Source of the DNA: Agapetus fuscipes
Lineage: Eukaryota > Arthropoda > Insecta > Trichoptera > Glossosomatidae
Length of the DNA stretch: 64,000 bases
Reading direction: 5' to 3'
Assembly (NCBI GenBank): GCA_951799405.1
Contig: OX637351.1
Span: forward strand, 4,806,251-4,870,250
The first letter of the stretch is position 1. Every line of letters begins with the position of its first letter. Below are positions 27,201 to 39,200 of this stretch, one piece after another. The notes beneath the pieces are model-generated. The model did not search any database. It had not been told where the DNA came from and saw only the letters and a program-made list of their open reading frames with translations. The translations under genes were made by a program, and so were the position numbers.

Positions 27201-30200
27201 AGTACATAGAGAGATTGGTTTTTGTTTTGTTTTAGAGCAGTGATTCCCAAAGTGGTGGTTCCCAAAGCGGGATACTCGACGGGGGTCTACATTGACGAGG
27301 CATAAAAATGGGGTTCCACAAAAAATTACAAAAACCCTTAGCCACCCATCTATCAAATTGCGTATCTTTAGCAACCAATAACAAAATATTTATTTTCTTT
27401 TTTCCCAGCAATTCTGCCAGGTGACGGCACAATATTGAATAAGTCAAATCATGAGCGGACATCATAGTTTTGGTCAATAAATTTGCCAACTTTTAAAGAT
27501 AAACAACACTTTTTTTACATCATGGGATGTGCAATTGGTTTTGAAACACAAAAGTAAAAAGTCTGGTCGATAGCTCAGTTGGTAGAATGCTTGCATTTGA
27601 TGCCGAGAGCAACGGTTCAATCCCCACCGACGATGTCAAGAATTAATTCCCATTTTGGTGTCTATTTCAAACCCAAAATAAATACCGGCAAGGTGTACTC
27701 AGCCTTCACAAGAAATAAGAACCAGTCCCCCCCCGGCGTAGGGAAAACCCCACTTCAACTGAAAGTGGTTACAGCCTGTTCCCACTTGTCGGGTGTCGGT
27801 CCGTATATTAATCGGAGGTTCCAGTGGCAGAACATTATGTATGGAGCTATTCACACTTGTCGCAAACCGATTTTGTCCGAAATGTTCTGCAACTGGAACC
27901 TCCGATGAATATACGGACACCCGACAAGTGGGAACAGGCTCCGAGTGTAAGGTTAGTGTGAGGCCGGCCCCCTTACCCGTAAAAATAAATAGGTCCCGAA
28001 TCGCCACATGCGACCCCTTCGAGGATAACGCAAGCAAGAAGTTACACTGTATGTGTATCTTATTTGGGTTTTTTTTATATGAAAAAGGTTATGACTCTAG
28101 ATGAAATGAAGGAAGTATGTAAGGACAGGAAGAAATAGTGGTTAATCTGTAATGTAAATTTGCAATGTTGGCAGCATTTTGCTTTGTGTAGACCTATTGA
28201 CTTTTTTTTGTACAAATTTCTTTTAAAGGTTTTGTTGTTTTTATATATCTGAATGTTATTTATTATTTGTATTCCTTGACTTATAGGATGGTATGAGGCT
28301 GACCATCCGTACTGTAAAAAATGTTTCACTTTGTCAATATCACCCCTGTTTCAGGGAAGTTATATTCAGTTAAGGCTTAGATTTTCATTTGTAAGTACAC
28401 ATTCAGCAATTGTGAGCGCGAATTTACACATGCATGTTTGTGGGCATGCATTTGCTATGAGCTTTGAATGTTAACATATCTTTGCAACTTAGATTAAAGA
28501 TTATATAGAGGGCCCTTGAGGTGTGAAACACACAAAAACGGCGTTCTCTTATCATTTATAATTTAAAATAAATAAGCCTGATATCTAATCTAAATTAAAT
28601 CTAATCTAAATCTAAACTGCAAAGATATAAATCATTTAAGATTCATATTAAACGTATTCCCATAAGCAGACATGTATAATTTTGCACTAACACATGCCGC
28701 ATGTGGACCTAAAATATAAAAACCCAATCTCAAATGAACATAAGCCCTGCAAATCTTGCCGACCTTCCCTGAAACAGGGGTGACATTGGCAAAGTGAACA
28801 AAGTAAAAATATAATAATAATAATAACAAAAAGCATAGGTCTCAGGTGTGATCCTTGACTGACACCACAGATTCAACATACCTCAGGAAGGGTGTCTGCT
28901 GGTTCATCATGTATTCACAGAGCAGCGAATGCCAGAGGGGCGCAAAGGACGGTGCTGGGGGGTCGCAGTGCTTGTGCACCTGGTAGGGCAGGCGCAGGGC
29001 CATCTCGGTGAGCAGGTGCGGGTAGTTCTCCAGAACGTCCCAGGCATGACCTGAAACAACAGTTTCATCTAGAAGAAACAACAACACATATCAAAACCAA
29101 TCCAATCAAAGATATTTTAATAAAATTGTAAAAATGTAATTTGTTAGAAAAATGATTAATTAAATTAGGCTGTTAGGCTATAGGCCAATTCTCAAACAAG
29201 ACCTAGTTGCTGGACCGGTCAAAATGCTAAATGCTTCCTGTTGCTAAATGCTGACTTGTATAGAAATGTTTTTATTATATAGTGTAAAGCCTTTCAGTTG
29301 TTAAACAAATAAATAAAGATATATATTCACCTTTGACGTACTGCCGCAAGAAGAACGGCTGCATATCGGGCAGGGGATGCGGGGGCTGCGGCCTCAGCAG
29401 CTGCTGCGCCACCGCCCCACCCTCCTGCTTGTCCCCCCTGCTCGCGGCGCCCCCCGCTGCGCTGCTCACCGCCCCGGCCTCTCTCCAGTGGGGCAGCAGC
29501 GCCTTCAGCAGGGCTCCGCATCTGCGTACCGCTCCGCCGGATTGGAGGGCGGTGGCCGCGGCTCTGGCGGCGAGAGATTCCGCGGAGACCACGGCGGGTG
29601 GCGCGCGGGACGTTGATGCGGTGCTGGTTGAGCTGCCGGATGACTTCCAGCGGGACATCAGGACGCCTGGATGATGGAAAACAAATCATCGTTCTATGCA
29701 GACTCTGCAACTAAGCTACACATATAGTGTAACTTCTTGCCGCGTTATTCCCGAAGGGTTGTAGCGAGTGGCACCTATTTTTTTTTAAAGGTAAGGGGGG
29801 TGGCCTTACGCCAACCAATTCATTTGAAGTGGGGGTTTCTCAGCTCCCGAGGCGGGCTGATACTTATTTCTTGTGAAGGCTGAGTAAACCATGCCGGTAT
29901 TTTATTTTGGGGTTTGAAATAAACACCGAAACAGGAAATCATTTCTGACACCCTCTGCGGGATTCAAACCCGAGCTCATGGCATGGAATGCAAGCCCTCT
30001 ACCAACTGAGCTATCCGACCGGACTGCACAAATGATTAATCTGTTGTAATTTTAAGTAGACTCACTGAGCAGCCTCATGATCAGCAGCTGCATCTCTCTC
30101 CTGGGAGTGCGGCAGTGCACGGCAGGTGTGGCCGTCTCCAGCTCCTCGTCAGGGGACGTGAGGTCCAGCTCCGTCACCAGGCAGGTGAGCAGGCGCTGCA

Positions 30201-33200
30201 GCGCCGCGTTCTCCACCTCGATGCTGCTGTCCAGGGCGCCCGCCAGCATCAGCAGAACCTGCAAGTATACATCATTTTTTCAGTGCCATTCAGTGGCATT
30301 AACTCTTTAACTGCGGCTGACATGCATAGGCGTCAAGTGTAAACTTGCATACAGTGCGGCTGTCAATCATAGACGTCATCCAATTTTGAACTTATCCCTG
30401 ACATCTATGTTCAAGAATTGAAAAGACTGCAAGTGAAATGATCTACACCTTTGTGATTTTTATTCTTGAATAACTAATACATGTATTTGTTAGGGTTTGG
30501 TGGTTCACACTGTGAAAGTCCATTGTATTTACTATGTTTATGTACTGTGTTTTTTTTAATAAAAACTAATACATGTGACTGTGCACATAGCTTGTTCACA
30601 AGTGTCGTCAATCAATTAAGATAGGAAACAATAAATGTTTTAAAAATGTGCTTGAAAAAGTATTCCATACTAGGGGTATATATATAGCCAGAATATTCAG
30701 AAGCAAAAAAGTTAACCGCCAATAGGGTGCTTGGCTAACTGCCTTCTACAAAACACTGATCAAACCCATTCTCACGTGTCTCCAAAGTCAGGACACTCAC
30801 CAAGCATGACCAAAGCTCTCTCAACATCTTTGGCGGTTGTAATCTGATCCTTTGTAGCACTTAGCAGGAGTGTTATAATCTATAATCCAAGTTGCAAAGA
30901 TATATTAACATTAAAAAATTAAATGCATGCCCACAAACAGCATTTATGCATTTAAGCTACACTTACACAGTGTCCAGTATGAATTAATACATGCATTTAA
31001 TATGAATCTTAAATGTAAACATATCTCTGCAAGTTAGATTATAGATTAGAGAATATCTTGTATGTATACCTGCATGAAGGGGATGGTCCTGATGCCGGGC
31101 ACGTCAGCCAGCTGCCTGAGGTGCTCCAGCAGGGTGCTGAGCAGCGCCAGCCTGAGGGCGCGCACCCCAGCCGCAGTCTCCGCCCCCCCGCCCCCTCCAG
31201 GCCCGCCCGCCTCGCAGGACCACGGGGGCTCCACCAGGCCAGAGTCCACGGCGGCACGGACACCCGACTCTCCTGGAAAAACAAACAAATTTCAATCATG
31301 AATATGTATGCAAATTCAAAATCTATAACCATGAATAAAATATTGTGTAAGTTTCGTTAAGGAGGCCATTGCTGAATGAAACCTATTTGGGTTACCGTCA
31401 TTAAAGTAGAGGAAGACCGAGAAAAGTATGGATGGACCAAATATCCAAAATTGCAAATGAATGGAATATCCAGAGTCATAATAAAAGAAGAGCCTGTATG
31501 AAAAAGGTTATGACTCTGGAGGAAATGAAAGAAGTATGTATGTAAGGACAGAAAGAAATGGCGGATGATTTGTAATGTTGGCGGGTAGGGAATTTGTTTT
31601 CTGTTTAGTTTTGATGATATTATTATTTACTGATTTATAAAATGTAATTTGTTGTGTATGTTCCTTGACTTATAGGTTGGTATGCGACTGACCACCCATG
31701 CTGTAAAAATGGTTCACTTTGCCAATGTCACCCCTGTTACAGGGAAGGACGGCAAGAGTTGCAGGGTGTATGTCCATTTGATATTTGGTTTTTATGTTGT
31801 AGGTTCACATGAGGCATGTGCAAGCGCAAACTTGTACGTGTCTGGTTGTGACAATGCATGTGATTTGAATCTCCAATGGAACATATCTTTTCAACTTAGA
31901 TTAGATTAGATAGATTAGATCATCATCACTGGAACAGCAAACCTGGATGTACTTTGGCCTCTTTGATCAATGTACCTACCTTTTTATTATTATTATTACC
32001 TTTTCTCCATGTAATGTTACAATTTTGTCTATGGAATTTGTGGCAAGTCTATTCCCCTCACCATATGCAGAGCTCCTCCCCGACACTCCTCCAATACTAT
32101 CAGCAGTACTGCCGCTCTCGCTGCCCGCCTCGCCTGGAGGCTCCGCCCCCGGGCTGGCCGGCCTGGCCTGCTCCTCGTCCTCCTCTGATCCGGCGGCTGA
32201 GGCCGTGGCGTCGCTGCCCCCCTGCACTGCACTGGAGGAAGCCGCATCCGTGGGGTTGTCGGCCGCGTTGGCAGCGCGGTCCTGCAGAGAGAGCACGATG
32301 GCCAGCTCCACCATTGTCTCGTCGTCTGCGTCGGGCGGGATGTCCAGCAGGGCTTCTAAGCCAGCTAAAAATAAAAAAAAACATTTTTTAAGCAGGTAAA
32401 GCCGGTCCGTAGCTCAGTGGTAACACTGCGGACTCTGAATGGGAAGGTTGTGGGTTCGATTCCCGGCGGAGCACAAAAAATATGCCACTTATATTTTCAA
32501 ATTTGCTCTTCGCTGGGTTGAACAATTCATAAAACCTCTACCAATGACCGGTCACCAAAGGTCCATCCAGCCTTACAGCAACTGGGTCTTGCTTGAGAAT
32601 TGGCGCTTTGTAGCGACGACGATCAAGCTCGTAAAAAGGTCGATAGCTCAATTGGTAGAATGCTTGCATTCCATGCCGAGAGCAAGGGTTCGATCTCAAA
32701 GGTTTACTCAGCCTTCACAAGAAATGAGAACCAGCCCCTCCGGGAGCTGGGAAACCCCCACTTCAACTGTAAAAATAAATAGGTCCCGAAGCGCCACATG
32801 CGACCCCTTCGGGGATAACGCAGGCAAGAAGTTACACTATATGTGTAGCTTAGTTGCGTTTTAAAGCCTTGGTAAACTTCAGCCCCTGATCATTCAGTGA
32901 TTGCTGTTATCTAGACCAGGGGTTGGCAACCTGCAGCATGGAACCACATGCGGCTCTTAGGATGTGAAGCTGCAGTTTTTTTGTTGCATACTCAAATACT
33001 ATTTATTTTATCAAAAAAAGTGTTTCATACCCTAAATCTGTCATTTTTGTTTCTTAAACTTTATGGTCTTAGTAAAAGAGTGACAGTAATGAAGAAAAAC
33101 AAGCAGGTTTATAATTTTTTTATCTAAAAACATTTAAATATATATAAATAACTGAAAAATTAACATCACAAAGAAATATTTGAAAAAAAAACATTTTTTT

Positions 33201-36200
33201 CACATTTTTATCGTTTGTTTCGTATGTGTTATATATTTAAAATATTTTTGTTCTTTTAAATTACAGAATCTTACATTGTTTATCATCCTATAGGTCTTTT
33301 TTTTTATAGTGTCAATAGTATTTGAGAAAATATGGAAAAACTGTTTTCAAGAAATTTAATTAATTAAATAGCAGGTTTAATAAACGCAAATAAGTTTGAT
33401 AAAACGCTCTTAAAAATAGTTCTGAATTGATCATCAAGGATTAGGCACCGATTCCAGCTCTCAGCCACTCGCTCTTTCAAAAGGTTGCCAGCCCTTGATC
33501 TAGACCGACTGAAAATGTCATTTCAAAACAAAGCATTAAAAAAAACGCAACAAAGCTTCACATATAGAATAACTTCTTGCCTGCGTTATCCCCGAAGGGT
33601 TCGCATGTGGCGATTCGGAACCTATTTATTTTTACGGGTAAGGGGGCCGGCCTCACACCAACCACTTTCAGTTGAAAGTTCTGGATTCCCAGCTCCCGGG
33701 GGGGCTGGTTCTCATTTCTTGTGAAGGCTGAGTAAATCGAACCCTTGCTCTCGGCATGGAATGCAAGCATTCTACCAATTGAGCTATCAACCTTTTTTAC
33801 GAGCTTGGTCGTCGTCGCTACAAAGCGCCAATTCTCGAGCAAGACCCAGTTGCTGTAAGGCTGGATGGACCTTTGTGTGACCGGTCTTTGGTAAATGCAA
33901 TGAATTTTTTGATGTGGGATGTAGCAGAATGGCAGAATATCGCGTACATTCATATGAATAGGGCGGTTAAACACATGAATGAATACTCACCTCCTCCAGG
34001 CCCCAGCAGGCGGCTCATATCCACGACTTGAGCGACGTCGGCGAAGTGTCTGGACGCATTGTCGTCCGCGGGAGGGGTGGCGGGGGCTGCTCCAGGAGGG
34101 GGGGTCCCTGCCAGGGGAGGAGCCTCCAAGGCGGCCACTCCTGCAATCAAACAACAAATATATTATGGGTGTTTTAAGAATTTGCTGCTTATCTGAAATA
34201 GCAAATGAATGGAATATCTAGTCATCATTTATTTTTCACTTTTTTATTGAATATGTTTTGTAGGTTTTAATTTTTACTGTTTAATTGTTTTGTGTTTGTT
34301 TTATATACTAAATGTAGTTTTAGTTTACAATTTTGAAGGAATTCAAAAACACTGTTTATTTTCACACAAATATATTTAAAAAGATTACAATCTTTAGAAT
34401 AAGTTGTAGGTTGGTATGCGGCTGACCACCCATGCTGTAGAAAATGGTTCACTTTGCCAATGTCACCTCTGTTTCAAGGAGGGTCGGCAAGAGTTGCAGG
34501 GTGTATGTCCATGTGAGATTCGGGTTTTTATATTGTAGGACCACATGCGGCATCTTTAAGCGCGAACTTGTGCATGTCTGTTTGTGAAAGTACATATAAT
34601 GTGAATCTTTAATGTTACATATATTTTGCAACTTAGATTAGATTAGATTAGATCCCCTGTTTCAGGGAAGAGTTGAAGTGCTTATGTTCATTTGAGATTG
34701 GGTTTTTATATTGTAGATCCACATGCGGCATGTGTTAGCGCGAACTTATACATGTCTGCTTATGGGAATGCGTTCAATATGAATCTTAAATAATATATCT
34801 TTGCAGCTTAGATTTAAATTTATGTAGATTTATATAATAAAGGAGAGCTTGTATGAAGAAGTTTATGACTGTGGATGAAATAAAAGAAGTATGTAAAGAC
34901 GGAAAGAAATGTCGGTTGATTATTATTACCGGGTGTGGGAGGTGGTGAGGGTATGTAGACCCGGCGCCTCTTGACTCTGGGTCGCAGAACCCTGACGATG
35001 GCTGCCTTGGCCCCAAAGCTGATCACCTGGTCCTCGGCCAGCAGCAGGGACAGGTAGATACGGTTCCCCATCTCAACCTGGTGACACAAACAATAAATCA
35101 TATGAAATCCCCAAAAGTAGATCTCACCATCTGTTAAAATAGATCTATTATCTAAAGAAGAAGTTGGATACTGATACGATTTTAGTGGGTTTCTCTTTTA
35201 ATTAAACAACAATTATTTATTTTAACAGAATTTATTTCACATGGTTTGGTTCATAATTTACAACAAAGCAGTCCACCAAGGTAAGGGGTAATTTATCAAC
35301 TCACCGCGGTCTGATCGGAATGCAGCATAAATGCATGTATGACGTCCACGATGGCATGCAGCACGTGGTCCGTGTGCCTGAGGCCGCAGCGGTCCACGGG
35401 CGCCAGGGCCAGGGGCGAGGCGGGGGGGCGAACGCGCTCTAGGCGCCACAGCACAGCGGCCAGCAGGGGGGCCAGGTGAGTGGGGGCAGAGCCTCCCAGC
35501 CACAGCTGACTCCACTCATCTGACAAATACACAAAGTGGATATTAAAAACTGCAGAGATTTTGTGCGCCAGAAAGATATATGACAAAAATAGTGTACAAA
35601 GGCAAGTGTGGGAGGCTTAGACTAAGCAGTTTTGAGATTGTTGTAACTTTCACAAAACCTTTTCTCAGGGTCAGTCTCCCCTCCGCTGACCCACGCCCTG
35701 TATATCCATCCCATCCAAGGATGTGTCACAGGACTTGCATGCAAAAGTTATGTGAGATAAGAGTGGCAGATGGCCCTCCCGTGAAGCTACACTTTCCCAA
35801 GTGTTTACACAAAGCAAAGGAGGCTCAGAAATCACTGAAAGATTATAGCCGTGAGGGTTTAGGGCTCGAGGATTTTAAATTTACAAACAAAAATGCAAAG
35901 ATTGTTGTAACTGTAAAAAAAACTCTGTCGCCATTCCGCTAGGGGTGGCATATCTTTGCAACTTTAGATAAGTTTAGAGTGCTCACTGAGGTTTTGTGGT
36001 GGTGTTGGCAGGGGCCCGCTGTACTTGAGCAGGTTGGCCGGCCGCGCCACGGCCACGGCCCTGGCCAGCAGTACGAGGCGCACAAAGTTCTCAGGGTCGG
36101 CGTTGCGCGGGTCAGCTGTGTCGTGCAGCTCCGTCAGCTGCTCCATCACGTGACTGAGGATGGCCTGATCCTGAGGAACAAGACAACACTTGTTAAACAG

Positions 36201-39200
36201 AAGCTTCAGGCTTACACCGGTGCCTGTTAACACTGACTCCATAGTCTAATTAGACTAATTTCATTATATTTTCTTTTCCACCCTAAGGTGGTTGGCAACT
36301 TGGTCAGGAGATCGCCTCTTGAACATGTTCACTAACATCAGCGCCAGTTCTCAAGGAAGACCCAGTTGCTGTAAGGCTGGATGGAACTTTAGTGACCGGT
36401 CTTTGGTAAAGGTATATGAATTTTTCACTCAGAGAAGAGCATATTTGAAAATATAAATATGGTTGGTATGAGGCTGACCACCCATACTGTTAAAATGGTT
36501 CACTTTGCCAATGTCACCGCTGTTTCAGGGAAGGTCGGCAAAAGTTGTGGGGCTTATGTTCATTTGAGGTTTGGATTTATTTGTATAAGTACGCATTCAG
36601 CATTTGTAAGCGCGAACTACACATGTTGGTTTGTGGGCACACATCTGAGAGCTTTAAATGAATATATCCTTGCAACTTAGATTATAGATATAGAAGTCTA
36701 TGGCATATTAAACTGTATTAGCGATGGTGGCATACCTTGTGCGGGTGGTACTGCGGCCCCAGCTGCGCCATGAGCAGGGCCTTGCAGCGAGCGTGCAGCA
36801 TGCTGGGGCAGGGCGCGCACAGCAGGCGCGTGGCCACACTCTTGGCGCTGTCGTCCAGCACGGTGGGAGCGGGCTGCGTACTGGGGGGAGTCGGGGGCTG
36901 GGCCGCCAGCTCCAGGGTCTCCAGCAGGGCGCAGGCTAGGCGCTCCACCCCAGGGGGGCTCCACGCCTGGGGCGTCCTGCCGTCTGATTCCTGACAAACA
37001 AAAACAAATTATACATAGGAGCTGAATCGCAAATCTTCACCAAAGAGGCACGACAAGAAGAAGAAGAAAGCCTTCCAATCATTGAGTAATATATATATAT
37101 TTGGATAATTTGTTTTTTTAAAAAGCGCCGTTTTCGTGTGTAGCACACCTCAAGAAACTAACTTACTGCATTGATACATACTATCTACCACTTTTGTCCC
37201 AGTCATGTCAAACGTTGCAGTTATGTAGTCATACAAAACATGTTTTTACGTGTCAAATTTGATGTTTTCTTGCTTTGTCCATTTTGTGTTTTGACACCCA
37301 ATTACTACACATGCCATAATGTCTTATGTAAATAAGACTTGTTATGTAAATATAAATATTGAAATAAGTATGGGTAGTTATAGTGTTATGTAAATATAAA
37401 TATTGAAATAAGTATGGATAGTAATAGTTATAAGAATCCTCAAAAGTATTGGTAGGTAAGATCGATAATTATGTATAAGTGTAGAATTCTCTAGGCTAAG
37501 TAGGTATTTGTTATAATTATAGGAATACTGTATTACATTTGTAAGTAGGATTTTGGTTGTGTCTAGGTAGTACGTGAATCATCGAGAAGTAATAATTGCT
37601 CTGGAACCGTCTAGCGACTTTAGGTCTAGATCATACTACTCTAAAGAGTATAAAGGGTGGGAATGGCCTGCAGAGCGGCCAGTATCATAGAGACTTACAA
37701 ACACATCGAAGTCATCTGATCAGTGAACCAAAACCAAGTGGAATAATCGAGAAAGTAGTGTGAAAATAAATTTTGTAACTGTGTAAAATAAATAACTATT
37801 GAAGAAGACCTGTGTATTTTTAATTTGAAGACAATTGAACCCTAATTTCGTAACAATTGGCGTCAGGTGCGGAATTGTCAAGAAAAATTAAGATCTTCTG
37901 TCTAAAAATAAATAAAATAAATTAAATAGTGTTAAAATGAACTTTAGTCAAATTGAACTTTGTGTGAACTGACTTTTGTGAAAACAAGTGTTTAAATAAA
38001 TTTTTGTTAAAAGAAAAGACGCAAAAAGCAAGTTCAAAAAAAATTCTGGAACATCATATGGAACATAATTCTGGACATAACATAATGACTATTTTACCGC
38101 ATTGAGAAAGTCATCAAATTGGACCATAGTTTTTTTATTATTGTGTGTGATTAAAAAAATAAAATAAATAAATAAAAATCTTGAAAAATATTACAAAAGA
38201 ACGTTCCAGATTCATCGAGAAAAAGTTTTTGAATAACTATCCTTTGTTTACAAGTGTGTGAATGTACATTAACTACCTACCTGTGTGTTTGAAAGACTTG
38301 AGACGAAATAAATAATTATGTACTATCAGACATTATTATGTTAAAAAAATATTGGTGAATTAAAAATAAATATTAAAAGACAGTACCTACCAATCAGTGT
38401 AATCAGATAAATTATTATTTTGCTAAAGTACGTATTCAAAACAGCTATATATATAAAACTCAAAACTTGTATTAAATAAATTTGAAAATATTTTTGTTTT
38501 GACGTAAATTTTGAAAAAAAATGGCAACTAAAGTGAACGTCAAGGACCTCAAAGTCACTGAGCTTAAAAATGAGCTTCTGGAGAGGGACCTGGAGACCTC
38601 AGGAGGAAAGGCAGCCTTACAAGCACGCCTCATAGAGGCCTTGGAACAATCAGGCGAAGACCCGGCATATTTTGTCATGGCGTCTGGAGGGGACCGCGCC
38701 TTGGACGAGCTAAATATCAGCATCACAAAGTCCATGAAGGAGGAGCTAACCAGCAACCTGACAGGACTGAAGACTGAGATGGCTGACAATTCCAAGACCC
38801 TGAGGGAAGACCTGAAGGCGGAGATGGCTGACAACGCCAAGACCCTGAAGGAGGACCTGGCAACCATGGAGGAGAAGATGACCAGCAACCTGACCGGGCT
38901 AGAGGAGAAGATGACTGGGCTGGAGGAGAAGATGACCAGCAACCTGACCGGGCTGGAGAAGAAAGTGGCAGAAAGCTCGCGAGCAATGTCAGAGATTGAG
39001 GCCCGTGTGGCAAGCCTGGAGGACCGTCTGCGTGCCGAGCTGGCTGACAAGTGCCAGATGGAGTCCACCAGAATCTCCCCCAAAGGCGGCCTTCACGACG
39101 AGACCGACCAGGGATGCTCAACTCCAACCAGGGTCACAAGAGGGGATGATGACCCTTCCCTAGCCAAGCACAACCTCCCAACCTTCGACGGGAAGACGTC

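Noticed and set aside
29327..29710. Second long minus-strand frame over exon w30, beginning [14 protein letters not shown]
   Set aside because: It is open only because of GC-rich composition. It does not join w29 or w31 in phase and lacks the conserved [10 protein letters not shown] end.
38472..39083. Long minus-strand ORF opposite gag
   Set aside because: Antisense shadow of the repetitive, high-GC gag reading frame, with Ser/Leu-rich composition and no family resemblance.
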